58,076 nucleotides of DNA, taken from the NCBI GenBank assembly GCA_025062195.1, contig JANXAS010000021.1:1-58076 (forward strand), written 5' to 3'. The notes under the pieces are model-generated. The model searched no databases. It saw only the letters and a program-made list of their open reading frames with translations, and had not been told where the DNA came from. Positions 45,363 to 54,339 of the stretch are shown here, in pieces. This stretch comes from Armatimonadota bacterium (lineage in GTDB: Bacteria > Armatimonadota > Fervidibacteria > Fervidibacterales > Thermosaccharophagaceae). The number at the start of each line of letters is the position of its first letter. The stretch's first letter is position 1. A program made the position numbers and the translations under genes.

Positions 45363-46526
45363 TCACTTCGGGTGTGTGAGGAACTGCTCAAGTGCTGTTG
45401 CATACTTTTCAACCTGTTCAACCTCAACAAACTCATCTGCTGAATGCGCTTGCTCAATTCTTCCTGGACCGAAAACGACGCTCGGTATGCCTATTGAGGC
45501 AAATTTGCTCGCATCAGTGCTATATGGGACACCGACAACCTTCACATCACCAATTGCTGAGCGAACTGTATCAATCAGTTTCCTGACGAGCGGCTCGTCC
45601 GGAGATGTCTCCATGCCGATGTCAATCAACTCCGGCTGCTCAAACTCAACATCAAAGTCAATTGCTGGTGATGAGCGGATGAACTCGCTAAGGTTACGCC
45701 AAGCTTCCATCGGCTCCTGTGATGGCAATATCCTAAAGTCAATGACGACTTCACACCTATCCGGGACGACATTTGGTGCAAGACCACCGCTTATCATTCC
45801 GACGCTTATTGTGGGCGTGCCAAGCAACGGATGCTCAATCTTTGAGAGGACTTCATCAGCGTAGATTTCAAGCAGCGGTATTACCTTCGCCATCCTACAA
45901 ATAGCATTTACTCCGAGATAAGGCATGCTGCTGTGAGCACTTACTCCAGTTGTTCGTATTATTCCCCGAACGAAGCCTTTGTGAGCTATCGCGATTTCCA
46001 GATTAGTTGGCTCCCCAACGATGCAAATCCTCGGTAACTTGTCATGTCCCAATTGCTCCAATAGCCATTGGCATAGTGCTTTTGCGCCCAATGCTCTGTG
46101 TTCCTCATCAACGGTTGCTGCGAACATGATTGCTCTATGTTTGCTGCCACTTGCAGCGTTGCGAAACGCTACAAGCATTGCAGCCATACTTGCCTTAGTG
46201 TCACATGCACCACGCCCGTAGAGTCTTCCATTGACCAATGTCGGTTTGAATGGCGGATAGCGCATTCCGCTTCCACTGACTGTATCCATATGAGCACATA
46301 GCATCACATCAATGTTTCCGCTGCCGAGGATGGCAATTATGTTTTCTCTGCCGTTTAAAACTTGCTGCCGAATGACCCTTGCCCCAGTGAGCTCAAGCAG
46401 CTTAGCAATATATTGCGCCAGCTGCACCTCTCCGTAGGATGGTTCTTCAGAGGACGCAAGCTCTGGGTTGACGCTCGGTATTTCAATCAGCTCGCATAAT
46501 GTGCTTATGACACCGCTCAAGCCCAC
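45363..46526 (-). CDS. M20-family metallopeptidase / ArgE-DapE-like deacylase
   Basis: A 387-residue di-zinc hydrolase. Motifs in order: LCAHMDTVSGSG (zinc ligand His, then Asp), GRGACDTKASMAAMLVA (shared zinc Asp), VDEEHRALGAKAL (catalytic Glu pair), GEPTNLEIAIAHKGF and the dimerisation lid GVSAHSSMPYLG. The last zinc His is in GPGRIEQAHSADEFVEV. This class removes acyl groups from amino acids or cuts dipeptides (ArgE, DapE, CPG2); the substrate is not decidable from sequence. GTG 46526 has GGGAGG 8 bases upstream, which is itself the tail of the decayed zinc-ribbon copy. Confidence 0.93.
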   Translation of the reverse strand: MGLSGVISTLCELIEIPSVNPELASSEEPSYGEVQLAQYIAKLLELTGARVIRQQVLNGRENIIAILGSGNIDVMLCAHMDTVSGSGMRYPPFKPTLVNGRLYGRGACDTKASMAAMLVAFRNAASGSKHRAIMFAATVDEEHRALGAKALCQWLLEQLGHDKLPRICIVGEPTNLEIAIAHKGFVRGIIRTTGVSAHSSMPYLGVNAICRMAKVIPLLEIYADEVLSKIEHPLLGTPTISVGMISGGLAPNVVPDRCEVVIDFRILPSQEPMEAWRNLSEFIRSSPAIDFDVEFEQPELIDIGMETSPDEPLVRKLIDTVRSAIGDVKVVGVPYSTDASKFASIGIPSVVFGPGRIEQAHSADEFVEVEQVEKYATALEQFLTHPK

Positions 46527-46767
46527 TTAGTAAGCCTCCCGAGGATACCCATCCCAACTTAGGACTTTTCGCAACAAGCCCAACATAACGCCCCGTAGCT
46601 TCGTCAATTGGCATCTCATCTGGATGCGCAGAATAAGCTATGTCAATGTAGCTCATAGGTCTACCGCACAGTGCACACTCACCGGCTTCTTCATGTGTGT
46701 TGATGAACTCACACTGCTCACTCTCAATTAACCCACGCACAGTTCCCACCGTTAGCATGATGTGCAT
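46519..46767 (-). pseudogene. Decayed tandem copy of the zinc-ribbon gene tail
   Basis: This matches the 3' part of the gene at 46788-47210 in order: TVG-x-VR-x-LIESEQ, CALCGRPMSYIDIA, a PIDEAT segment. After PIDEAT the frame is shifted, so the second C-x2-C of the zinc ribbon is lost from the reading frame, although its nucleotide relics (LCRFC equivalent, TTACTAA end) persist to about 46530. The 94-residue open frame therefore is not a functional gene. The end overlaps the ribosome site and first codons of the M20 gene. Confidence 0.75.
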
Positions 46768-46787
46768 ACCACCTTGCTCAAGCCCGT

Positions 46788-47210
46788 TTAGTAAGCCTCT
46801 TCAAGATATTCATCCCAATCTGAGACCTCCCCGCGACAGAACCTGCATAGCACATCCGTAGCCTCATCAATTGGAGTGTCGTCTGGGTATTCGGAATTGG
46901 CTATGTCAATGTATCTCACAGGTCTGCCGCATAGCACACACTCACCGACTTCCTCATATGGGTTGATGAGGTCATACTGTTCGCTCTCAATTAACTCTCG
47001 CACATCTCCCACCGTCATTATCTCTGTGGCTGGCTCCGCCTCGTAAATATCCAATGGCTCTTCTGTCCACTCATCAACACCGAATGCAGCGATGTCCTCC
47101 GTCACCTGCTCTTCAATGGACTTTTTCTTTGCTGCTCGCTTTTTCGGCTCCGCTCTTTTAGCCTTGCCCTGTGCACTTCTCTTTTCAGACCTTTTCCTCT
47201 TCCGAACCAC
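46788..47210 (-). CDS. Small basic zinc-ribbon protein
   Basis: A 140-residue protein. Residues 1-35 are strongly basic (RKRKRSEKRS, KKRAAKKK), like a nucleic-acid-binding tail. A middle acidic linker follows, then TVGDVRELIESEQYDLINPYEEVGECVLCGRPVRYIDIA and, about 30 residues on, LCRFCRGEV: two C-x2-C pairs, probably binding one zinc. The family is not recognised. GTG 47210 is chosen because GGAGGTG lies 7 bases upstream, so the first 19 residues of the longer frame are excluded. It faces away from the pilT cluster; a decayed copy lies directly downstream. Confidence 0.72.
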   Translation of the reverse strand: MVRKRKRSEKRSAQGKAKRAEPKKRAAKKKSIEEQVTEDIAAFGVDEWTEEPLDIYEAEPATEIMTVGDVRELIESEQYDLINPYEEVGECVLCGRPVRYIDIANSEYPDDTPIDEATDVLCRFCRGEVSDWDEYLEEAY

Positions 47211-47444
47211 TCTTGAACACCTCCAAACACCGTTTAGAGATGCTTTGTTGCCCGATAGCAAACGCAATTATAGCTCAACTGCTTAAGGTATCTCACTCGT
47301 CCAATTTATAGCATTGCGATGCGAAATGGATAGCCGTTGTCCAGCATGCGCTTGACGAGGGATTGGGTTAGTCGGCATATTAAAATCGTGAAGCCAGAAA
47401 CCGAATAGTGCAAACTGAAAATTTAATGTGTGAGGGATGAAACT

Positions 47445-48617
47445 ATGGTAGACCTCGAACGGCTGATGCGTTACGCAGTTGAGAAGGAAGCTTCCGACAT
47501 ATTCTTGAAGGTTGATTCTCCGCCGGCGCTGCGCATTCATGGGAAGGTTTATCGCCTCAACCATCCCCTGCTGACTGTGGACGATCTAAAGCAAATCGCC
47601 CTTTGCATAATGACCGAAGACCAACTCATCTCATTTGAGAAGAGGCACGAGCTTGACTTTGGATTTACCTTTCCTGGGCTTTGCCGCTTCCGAATCAATG
47701 TCTATCAGCAGCGCGGGACACTCGGCATGGTCTTTCGCGTCATACCGCTGCGCATAAGAACGATTGAGGAGTTAAAGCTGCCGATTGTGCTTAAGCGTCT
47801 TTGCACCGACCCGATGTTCTCTCAGGGCTTGATTTTGGTTACAGGTCCGACTGGCTGCGGCAAATCAACAACGCTTGCTGCAATGATTGATCTGATCAAT
47901 CAGACAAGGCGCGCTCATATAGTCACAATTGAAGACCCAATTGAATATGTCTACGAAGATAAGCTGTCAATCATCAGCCAGAGGGAAGTTGGCACCGATA
48001 CAGCTTCATTCTTGGATGCGCTGAAGTATGTGCTTCGTGAGAGCCCGGATGTGATACTTGTCGGCGAGATGAGAGATATTGAAACATTCCATGCGGCATT
48101 GACAGCTGCAGAGACAGGTCACTTGGTCTTCTCAACAGTGCACACACCGAGCGCGAGCGAGACGCTTGAGCGGATAATCAACATGTTTCCACCGCACGAG
48201 CGCCCAATGGTATGCATGCGCCTATCAAAATCGCTTTTAGCCGTTATTTCTCAGAAGCTTGTCCCGCTCGCTGATGGTTCCGGTAGAAGAGCTGCAGTTG
48301 AAATAATGATTGTGACTCCAACGATTGCAAAGGAAATTGAAGAGGGCCGCTCAGGAACGATTTATCAACTCATTGCCAAGGATAAGCAGGAGGGCGGCTA
48401 TTGGGGAATGCAGACGATGAATCAGGCTCTTGCTGAGATGGTCAGAGAGAAGCTTATCGCTCCGGAGGACGCGCTGCGCTATTCAACGAACCCGAGCGAG
48501 ATGCGCCACATACTTCACAGGTTGCAAGAGGAAGAGCGCCAAATGCTTGAAGAGCAGGAGAGAAGAAAGAGGGCTGCGTTGCTCCGCCAGCAGAGACTTG
48601 GTCAAGAAGGTTCATAA
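47445..48617 (+). CDS. PilT-like type IV pilus ATPase, paralogue 1 (PilU-like)
   Basis: A 390-residue hexameric secretion ATPase of the PilT/PilU group. The N-terminal domain (MRYAVEKEASDIFLKVDSPPALRIHGKVYRL) is followed by Walker A GPTGCGKST, the Asp box IEDPIEYVYED, Walker B DVILVGEMRD, and the His box TAAETGHLVFSTVHT. The retraction motif AIRNLIRE of PilT is replaced by PTIAKEIEEG, and the C-terminus is a long basic coiled tail (EEERQMLEEQERRKR), so it is PilU-like rather than a true PilT. The Walker A Thr is Ser. ATG 47445 has GAGGG upstream (spacer 8). Pilus subunits are not in the window. Confidence 0.92.
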   Translation: MVDLERLMRYAVEKEASDIFLKVDSPPALRIHGKVYRLNHPLLTVDDLKQIALCIMTEDQLISFEKRHELDFGFTFPGLCRFRINVYQQRGTLGMVFRVIPLRIRTIEELKLPIVLKRLCTDPMFSQGLILVTGPTGCGKSTTLAAMIDLINQTRRAHIVTIEDPIEYVYEDKLSIISQREVGTDTASFLDALKYVLRESPDVILVGEMRDIETFHAALTAAETGHLVFSTVHTPSASETLERIINMFPPHERPMVCMRLSKSLLAVISQKLVPLADGSGRRAAVEIMIVTPTIAKEIEEGRSGTIYQLIAKDKQEGGYWGMQTMNQALAEMVREKLIAPEDALRYSTNPSEMRHILHRLQEEERQMLEEQERRKRAALLRQQRLGQEGS

Positions 48618-48862
48618 GGGCAAGTCGCTAAAGCAAGGTCATTGCAAAGCGGTGGTATGACGGTATGCAAATTGAGATGGTGAGCATATGTATAGTCGTG
48701 CGGGGAGACACCCGTTGAATTTGACGAGTTGAAAGCGAAACGATAACGATATTTCGGCACCATGATGAGTGTGCCCTCTAATACAATTTGTGGCGTTAGC
48801 GGGAATGCAATTTATGTTTCTATGTTGTGGGAAGGGTTGCGCGAAATAGCGAGGTGATGCTG

Positions 48863-49987
48863 ATGGCATCATATCCGGTTAACATGCACGACTTGCTCAG
48901 GGAAGTAGTTGAGCGAGATGGTTCGGACTTGCATATGAGAGTTGGCGAGCCACCTGTGTTTCGTATTTACGGCAGGTTGACGCGCTCAGAATATCCGCCG
49001 CTCACACCTGAAGTCGCTAAGGAGCTGATTTATTCAATCCTAACGCCGGAGCAAATAAAGCGATTTGAGAGCCAATGGGAGCTTGACTTAGCTTATGAGC
49101 TTAGGGGTATATCAAGATTCAGGGTGAACATCTTCAAACAAAAGGGTTGTGTTGGCGGTGCATTTCGGACACTGCCGTCAAGAATACGCACAATTGACGA
49201 GCTTGGTCTGCCGCAGGTTTTGAAGAAACTCGCGATGCTGCCAAGAGGGCTTGTGCTCGTCACAGGTCCAACTGGTTCCGGTAAAACGACAACGCTTGCG
49301 GCAATGATTGATTACATTAACGAAAATAAGCGTGCGCACATCATCACGATTGAAGACCCGATTGAGTATTGGCACGAGGATAAGCTCTCAACAATAACGC
49401 AGCGTGAGGTCGGAGTTGATACGGAATCGTTTGCAGCTGCTCTAAGACACATACTTCGCCAGAACCCCGATGTCATTCTTGTCGGAGAGATGCGCGACCT
49501 TGAAACGATGGCGAGGGCAATAACAGCAGCTGAGACAGGGCACTTAGTTTTTTCAACGGTGCACACAATTGATGCGGCTCAAACTGTTGATAGGATTGTT
49601 GATGCATTTGAAGCCGACAGACAGGCTCAGATAAGGGTGCAGCTTTCGCTCTGCCTTCAAGCCGTGATATCACAGACGCTTGTGCCAAGGATTGATCGTC
49701 CGGGAAGGATAGCTGCATTTGAGATCATGGTTGTAACTCCAGCAATACGCTCGCTCATAAGGCAAGGCAGAGCGCAGCACCTTTACAGTCACATACAAAC
49801 GGATGCCGATATAGGTTCCCAAACGCTTGATAGCCATCTTTTGCAACTCCTTCGTGACGGCATCATAAGTTATGAGGATGCATTGCTCAAGTGTAGCAAC
49901 CCTGTTGAATTCAGGGCACTTGCAGCCGAGTTCATCCCAAAGGAAGAAAGGAAGCGCTTTGAAGAGTTGTCAAAGCAACTGGCATGA
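48863..49987 (+). CDS. pilT: PilT-type retraction ATPase, paralogue 2
   Basis: A 374-residue PilT ATPase, which depolymerises type IV pili to drive retraction. It shows MHDLLREVVERDGSDLHMRVGEPPVFRIYGRL, Walker A GPTGSGKTT, IEDPIEYWHEDKLSTITQREVG, Walker B DVILVGEMRD and TAAETGHLVFSTVHT. The C-terminal motif AIRSLIRQGRAQHLYSHIQT matches the AIRNLIRE retraction box in outline. ATG 48863 is used because GAGGTG sits 6 bases upstream; earlier in-frame starts would add a weak leader. It lies between paralogues 1 and 3 with about 245- and 209-base gaps, the 3' neighbour in the same direction. Confidence 0.94.
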   Translation: MASYPVNMHDLLREVVERDGSDLHMRVGEPPVFRIYGRLTRSEYPPLTPEVAKELIYSILTPEQIKRFESQWELDLAYELRGISRFRVNIFKQKGCVGGAFRTLPSRIRTIDELGLPQVLKKLAMLPRGLVLVTGPTGSGKTTTLAAMIDYINENKRAHIITIEDPIEYWHEDKLSTITQREVGVDTESFAAALRHILRQNPDVILVGEMRDLETMARAITAAETGHLVFSTVHTIDAAQTVDRIVDAFEADRQAQIRVQLSLCLQAVISQTLVPRIDRPGRIAAFEIMVVTPAIRSLIRQGRAQHLYSHIQTDADIGSQTLDSHLLQLLRDGIISYEDALLKCSNPVEFRALAAEFIPKEERKRFEELSKQLA

Positions 49988-50195
49988 ACATGGTATGGGA
50001 GTAACGAAGCATTCTGGTAGCGAGCTTGACGGTGAGCAAATTGTGAATGATTGAGAAGCGGGGAGTTAGCCTCTAACGAGGCAGGTGAGTTGGAAACGAC
50101 AGCGGCATTTTGGCGCATTAGTGGATGTGCCATCCGATATCATTAGGGTGTTCTTGCCGACACAAATTCCAATCGGCTTATGAGGTGAGCTTGTG

Positions 50196-51293
50196 ATGGA
50201 ACTTGATGAACTGCTAAAGTTTGGGCTGCAGAGGAAAGCTTCCGATGTGCATATAAAGTCTGGGTGCCCGCCAATATTTCGCATCTTCGGCGAGCTATAC
50301 CGCGCAAACACACCACCGCTATCTGAGGAGGAAGCAAGAAGGCTCATCTACTCGGGACTCAGGGAGGAGGAACGAGAGAAGTTTGAACAGACAAAGGAAC
50401 TTGATACAGCGTATGTCATACCGGGAGTGGCTCGCTTTAGGGTCAACTGCTATTACCAGCGTGGACGAATAGGCGCTGCTTATAGAATCATACCGCTTAA
50501 AGTGCCCACAATTGATGAGCTTGGCTTGCCGCCAATAGTGAAGGAATTCTGCGAGCGCCCAAGGGGGTTCATCGTCGTCACAGGACCTGCTGGCTCAGGA
50601 AAGACAACAACGCAAGCTGCGATGATCAACTACATTAATGAGCGATTCCCATGCCACATAATCACTGTTGAAGACCCAATTGAATATGTGTTTGAGGACA
50701 AGCAAGCGGTAATAAACCAAAGGGAACTTCATCAGGACACGCGCAGCTTCGCAAATGCTCTCAGAGCAGCACTCCGTGAGGACCCGGATGTGATACTCGT
50801 TGGTGAGATGAGAGACCTTGAGACAATAGCATTGGCTATAACCGCTGCTGAGACTGGTCACTTGGTCATTTCAACCCTGCACACAACGGATGCTATAGGG
50901 ACGATTGACCGAATCATTGATGTGTTCCCGACTCATCAACAGCAGCAAATAAGAGTGCAGCTCTCCATGAACCTTGTCGGAATAATCGCCCAAAGGCTGG
51001 TAAAGAGAGCCGATGGCAAGGGCATGGTTGCCGCTTTTGAGATACTTGTTGGAACGCCAGCGGTTAGGTCACTTATACGAGACGGAAAGACACCGCAACT
51101 TTTCTCCATCCTTCAAACCGGTATGAAGCAGGGTATGACAACCCTTGAGAGGTATTTGGCTGACCTTGTAATGAAGGGCGTTGTGACAAAAGAAGAAGCA
51201 ATAGCACATGCAAATGACCCGGATCAACTTGAAGAGTTGCTTGCCGGAAAAGAAGTGGCAGTGGCAAGCAACCCCTCGGCAGGCGGTGAATGA
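50196..51293 (+). CDS. pilT: PilT-type retraction ATPase, paralogue 3
   Basis: A 365-residue PilT ATPase: LLKFGLQRKASDVHIKSGCPPIFRIFGELYR, Walker A GPAGSGKTT, VEDPIEYVFEDKQAVINQREL, Walker B DVILVGEMRD, TAAETGHLVISTLHT. The AVRSLIRDGKTPQLFSILQTG motif is the closest of the three to the canonical AIRNLIRE-K-x2-Q box, so this is the most standard PilT of the cluster. ATG 50196 has GAGGTGAG 6 bases upstream. Its stop overlaps the start of the membrane-protein gene by 4 bases (ATGA), so they are probably translationally coupled and functionally linked. The 5' gap holds no gene. Confidence 0.95.
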   Translation: MELDELLKFGLQRKASDVHIKSGCPPIFRIFGELYRANTPPLSEEEARRLIYSGLREEEREKFEQTKELDTAYVIPGVARFRVNCYYQRGRIGAAYRIIPLKVPTIDELGLPPIVKEFCERPRGFIVVTGPAGSGKTTTQAAMINYINERFPCHIITVEDPIEYVFEDKQAVINQRELHQDTRSFANALRAALREDPDVILVGEMRDLETIALAITAAETGHLVISTLHTTDAIGTIDRIIDVFPTHQQQQIRVQLSMNLVGIIAQRLVKRADGKGMVAAFEILVGTPAVRSLIRDGKTPQLFSILQTGMKQGMTTLERYLADLVMKGVVTKEEAIAHANDPDQLEELLAGKEVAVASNPSAGGE

Positions 51294-52420
51294 TGTCAGC
51301 GAGGCGTTCATTGCGCCGGGAGGCAATTGAGGAAGCCATTGGCACGGTATTAAATTGGCTCTTTCTAACCTGCACAGTGATAGCCGTCCTTGCATTGCTA
51401 TATTTGCTCTATGGCATCCTCAGCGGAGCTATAACTCGCCCTCGTCCGGGAACGCCCGAGATGGCGAGAACGGTTATGATAACTGGCAAAGTGAGTTTCA
51501 TCTTCCTGTTGAGTGCCAGCGTGGGTGCGTCAGCAGCATTGATTCGCTATTGGGAGATTGCTCAACTTGGACCTTGTTACCTGATTGGTGGCGTTGCAGC
51601 ATACATTGGCATGCCGCTCCTAATTCAGATGTTACTTGGTGGTGCTGGCACGAACGAAGCTACTGATGTGATAGTCAATGCTTTCAATTCACTTGCCATA
51701 GTGCTTGTTGGTGGCGGCTTGTTGCGAAGCATTGTCTCGCTTATCTATCACTTAATTCGCAAGCCGCCAGTTGAAGTGCGAAAGGAACGCGGCGGCAAAC
51801 TCGTTATTAAGCCAAAAGAGAAAATTGTGCGTGCACGCCCTTGGGCATTCAGTCCATGTTGGAAGCTGCCATTTTGTTCTGAGAGCATGAGGCGCATATG
51901 CCCGGTGTTCCAAAAGAGACGCTCATGCTGGAGATTGAAGCAGGGTTGTCAGTGTGACCCAATGCTCATCGAAGCCCTGCTTGGTGGATTAGCAGTTGAA
52001 TCAGCTGAAGGAGGACAAACGGTTGTCTCGCTATCAGAACTTGAACCCGAAAGGAGACAAGAGCTCATTCAGAGGCGTTGGCAGAGGAAGGTCAGAAAGA
52101 AAGCACCATGTGATAGGTGCACCATATTCATGTATCATCAACAGCTTAAGCACCAACTCTTCAGCCCGTTGATTCTGGTTGCCATACCAATCGCTTTCTA
52201 CTTCCTGTGGCAGCCATATCTAAAAGCCTACGGATGGCTCGTTCAATTGATGAGCGAGTTGTGGAAGCAAATTGCTTATGAGCCGGCGAAAATTTCATTT
52301 GACCCAACAGGCTTGATGACGCCTATAGCCCAAGTGTTTGTTGCTATTGTCATAGGGGCTTATGTTCTTCTGTATGCCACGCGTTTTCTTGAATTCGTGG
52401 TTTTCAAGCTGCGCCTCTGA
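51290..52420 (+). CDS. Polytopic membrane protein with an eight-cysteine cytoplasmic loop
   Basis: A 376-residue protein I do not recognise. About six TM helices can be read: four near residues 21-45, 62-85, 94-116, 129-153, and two late (about 290-312, 345-370). Between TM4 and TM5 is a basic loop with Cys at residues 190, 196, 204, 213, 220, 222 and a C-x2-C at 274-277, plus charged segments; this suggests bound zinc or an Fe-S cluster. The start overlaps the pilT stop by 4 bases. Coupling to pilT suggests a pilus or motility-related membrane platform, or a redox/metal sensor of retraction. No catalytic motif is visible. It is not PilC: the tandem GspF domains are missing. Confidence 0.7.
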   Translation: MMSARRSLRREAIEEAIGTVLNWLFLTCTVIAVLALLYLLYGILSGAITRPRPGTPEMARTVMITGKVSFIFLLSASVGASAALIRYWEIAQLGPCYLIGGVAAYIGMPLLIQMLLGGAGTNEATDVIVNAFNSLAIVLVGGGLLRSIVSLIYHLIRKPPVEVRKERGGKLVIKPKEKIVRARPWAFSPCWKLPFCSESMRRICPVFQKRRSCWRLKQGCQCDPMLIEALLGGLAVESAEGGQTVVSLSELEPERRQELIQRRWQRKVRKKAPCDRCTIFMYHQQLKHQLFSPLILVAIPIAFYFLWQPYLKAYGWLVQLMSELWKQIAYEPAKISFDPTGLMTPIAQVFVAIVIGAYVLLYATRFLEFVVFKLRL

Positions 52421-52654
52421 TTGCATCTTCGTTGGTCATATTCCAAGCCATCGGCTTAGCCCAGTGGTGGCTATTTGAATCGCTATTCAACTTCAGTTTG
52501 ATAACCAACCCATCTTTCGCCATCGGCTCCATTATTGAAGCATCCGCCTGTGTTGGCTATCCGTGTTAGCAATCGTTACCGTTGTCTGATCGTCATTGCT
52601 GCGCTAAATTGCTTTAATGCATTGGATGCCGTGATCCAAAAGGGGTGGGATTGA

Positions 52655-54097
52655 ATGAATGATTGGAGTTCGTGGTTGAAGGATGCTTCCAGAAGCGCTA
52701 CAAGAGGAATGTTTTTTTGTGCCCTGATGGTATTTGTGTGCACGCATTGTGGTGCTCGCGAGGCAGTGTTGGCTCAAGGTGTTCGCGGCTCAAACAATTC
52801 TCAGAGTGCTGCAGTTGACACCGAACAGCGCTCTGACATCATCAACTATGACGAAGTTAAGCCAATTGTCTCCATACATCGCGGTCGCCTGATCAGGATT
52901 GCCGGTAGATTGACATCGCTCGTGATTGCGCGCGGTTCTGTCACATATGGCATTACAGCAAGGGATGGTTCGCTTGTGTTTGTGCGCGGCTCACTCCCAC
53001 CAAAATACACTCACACGGGTGTAGCTGTAACGGTGGTTGCGCGAGTGCCGGAGACCGTTAGTTCTGTGCTCACACTTGAGCTTGTTGATTTTGAGCAAAC
53101 TCAAATGACGCAGTCTCCCACCGTCACACGCTCATATAATGAGCAGATGGGCACACCTTATCAAATGCCAGTTGAGCGTTCTTCAGGTGTGCAACACACG
53201 CAACATGCATCTCATGGGTCTACAGTGCAATTCCAACAGTCAGCTGTGCAGGCGCACCTCCATGTGATTTCAGGGCAAGCGAATGCTATCCCAATTTATT
53301 CGGCATGGGGAGCACCATCAATTCACCTGATGCAGGGAACAATAGCGCCATCTGGTGCATCACAACCTTACATGTCTCAGGCGGTGTTTAAGGGCTCGCC
53401 AACACCGCAGATCCAACCAGCTTACGCAACGCCTCCCATTCAGTCTCGCGGAAGTATGCCCTCGCGTGGGATCAACTACATTGAGTGGCGAAATGAGTAT
53501 GTTGGTCGTGCTGCACAGCATAGTTCGCCATCCATTGAAGGTGAAGTGCGTCCTAATGCAAAGCTGCGCCCAAATTTTGTCTGGCAAAGCTTTCCGTCGC
53601 CTGATGCTATACAGGCAGAGATTCAAAATCTTCTCCTGCCATACAAGCGAGTCGCCCTTTACTTTAACCCGTCGTTGAATGATGAGCAGGCAACGAAGAT
53701 AGTTAGGGCGCTGCTTTATTACAGCATGCTATACGGAGTTGACCCAAGGTTTGTTGTCGCCGTAATAGCAGTTGAGTCATCCTTTCGCCCCAATGCTGTC
53801 GGTCAAAAGGGCGAGATTGGTTTGGGACAGCTAATGCCGGGCACTGCAGCATCGCTTGGATTATCAAATCCGTTTGACATTGAGCAGAACATTGAAGGGT
53901 GCGTGAGATTGCTCTCCCGTTATCTCTCAAGCTATGCCCATCTGCCCCCGGAGAGACAAATTGCGCTTGCACTAGCATGCTATAATGCTGGACCAAATGC
54001 GGTTGCAAAATATGGTGGCGTGCCCCCATATCCGATAACACAACGCTATATCAGCAAGGTTACGGAGTTGTATAAACAACTTTGCGGCATACGATGA
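52655..54097 (+). CDS. Secreted lytic transglycosylase (SLT domain)
   Basis: A 480-residue protein. The N-terminal signal segment (MFFCALMVFVCTHCG) is followed by an OB-like domain of about 100 residues (PIVSIHRGRLIRIAGRLTSLVIARGSVTYGITA). A long Gln/Pro/Ser-rich linker comes next (about 170-330), then an SLT domain of about 115 residues: YYSMLYGVDPRFVVAVIAVESSFRPNAVG with the catalytic Glu in VESSF, GEIGLGQLMPGTAASLGL and ALACYNAGPNAVAKYGG. It cleaves peptidoglycan beta-1,4 bonds, forming anhydro sugars; possible roles include pilus or secretion-machinery insertion. ATG 52655 follows GGGTGGGA. The upstream 234 bases carry no gene. Confidence 0.93.
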   Translation: MNDWSSWLKDASRSATRGMFFCALMVFVCTHCGAREAVLAQGVRGSNNSQSAAVDTEQRSDIINYDEVKPIVSIHRGRLIRIAGRLTSLVIARGSVTYGITARDGSLVFVRGSLPPKYTHTGVAVTVVARVPETVSSVLTLELVDFEQTQMTQSPTVTRSYNEQMGTPYQMPVERSSGVQHTQHASHGSTVQFQQSAVQAHLHVISGQANAIPIYSAWGAPSIHLMQGTIAPSGASQPYMSQAVFKGSPTPQIQPAYATPPIQSRGSMPSRGINYIEWRNEYVGRAAQHSSPSIEGEVRPNAKLRPNFVWQSFPSPDAIQAEIQNLLLPYKRVALYFNPSLNDEQATKIVRALLYYSMLYGVDPRFVVAVIAVESSFRPNAVGQKGEIGLGQLMPGTAASLGLSNPFDIEQNIEGCVRLLSRYLSSYAHLPPERQIALALACYNAGPNAVAKYGGVPPYPITQRYISKVTELYKQLCGIR

Positions 54098-54299
54098 GGG
54101 CTTGCGTTCGTGTAGCGAGGCTAAAAGGGAGCACAACCTTTATAGGTAGAGTTTGGCAGCATCGTTTCAAGGTCAATGTAGCATTGGTATCTGCCCGTGA
54201 GAGCTTCGCGATAGGATGCCCTTTATACTGCTCTTTGCACCATCGGGGTTAAACTCCGGATGTGTTGGATGATGCCTTAATTCTGAAAGCGGTGCAATC

Positions 54300-54325
54300 C
54301 ACCTTATTAGGGCACCTTATTAGGG
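54300..54325 (+). repeat. Perfect 13-bp tandem duplication before the deacetylase
   Basis: CACCTTATTAGGG occurs twice in a row at 54300-54312 and 54313-54325, fourteen bases before the ATG at 54340. It covers the spacing to the ribosome site; copy-number change would alter initiation. Confidence 0.7.
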
Positions 54326-54339
54326 GTGTGACATAGGCA

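Noticed and set aside
46483-46767. A 94-residue intact gene
   Set aside because: Only its first half matches the neighbour in frame; the rest is a frameshifted tail and overlaps the M20 gene start.
51290-52420. PilC inner-membrane platform protein
   Set aside because: It lacks the two GspF domains and the usual length; topology and cysteine loop differ.
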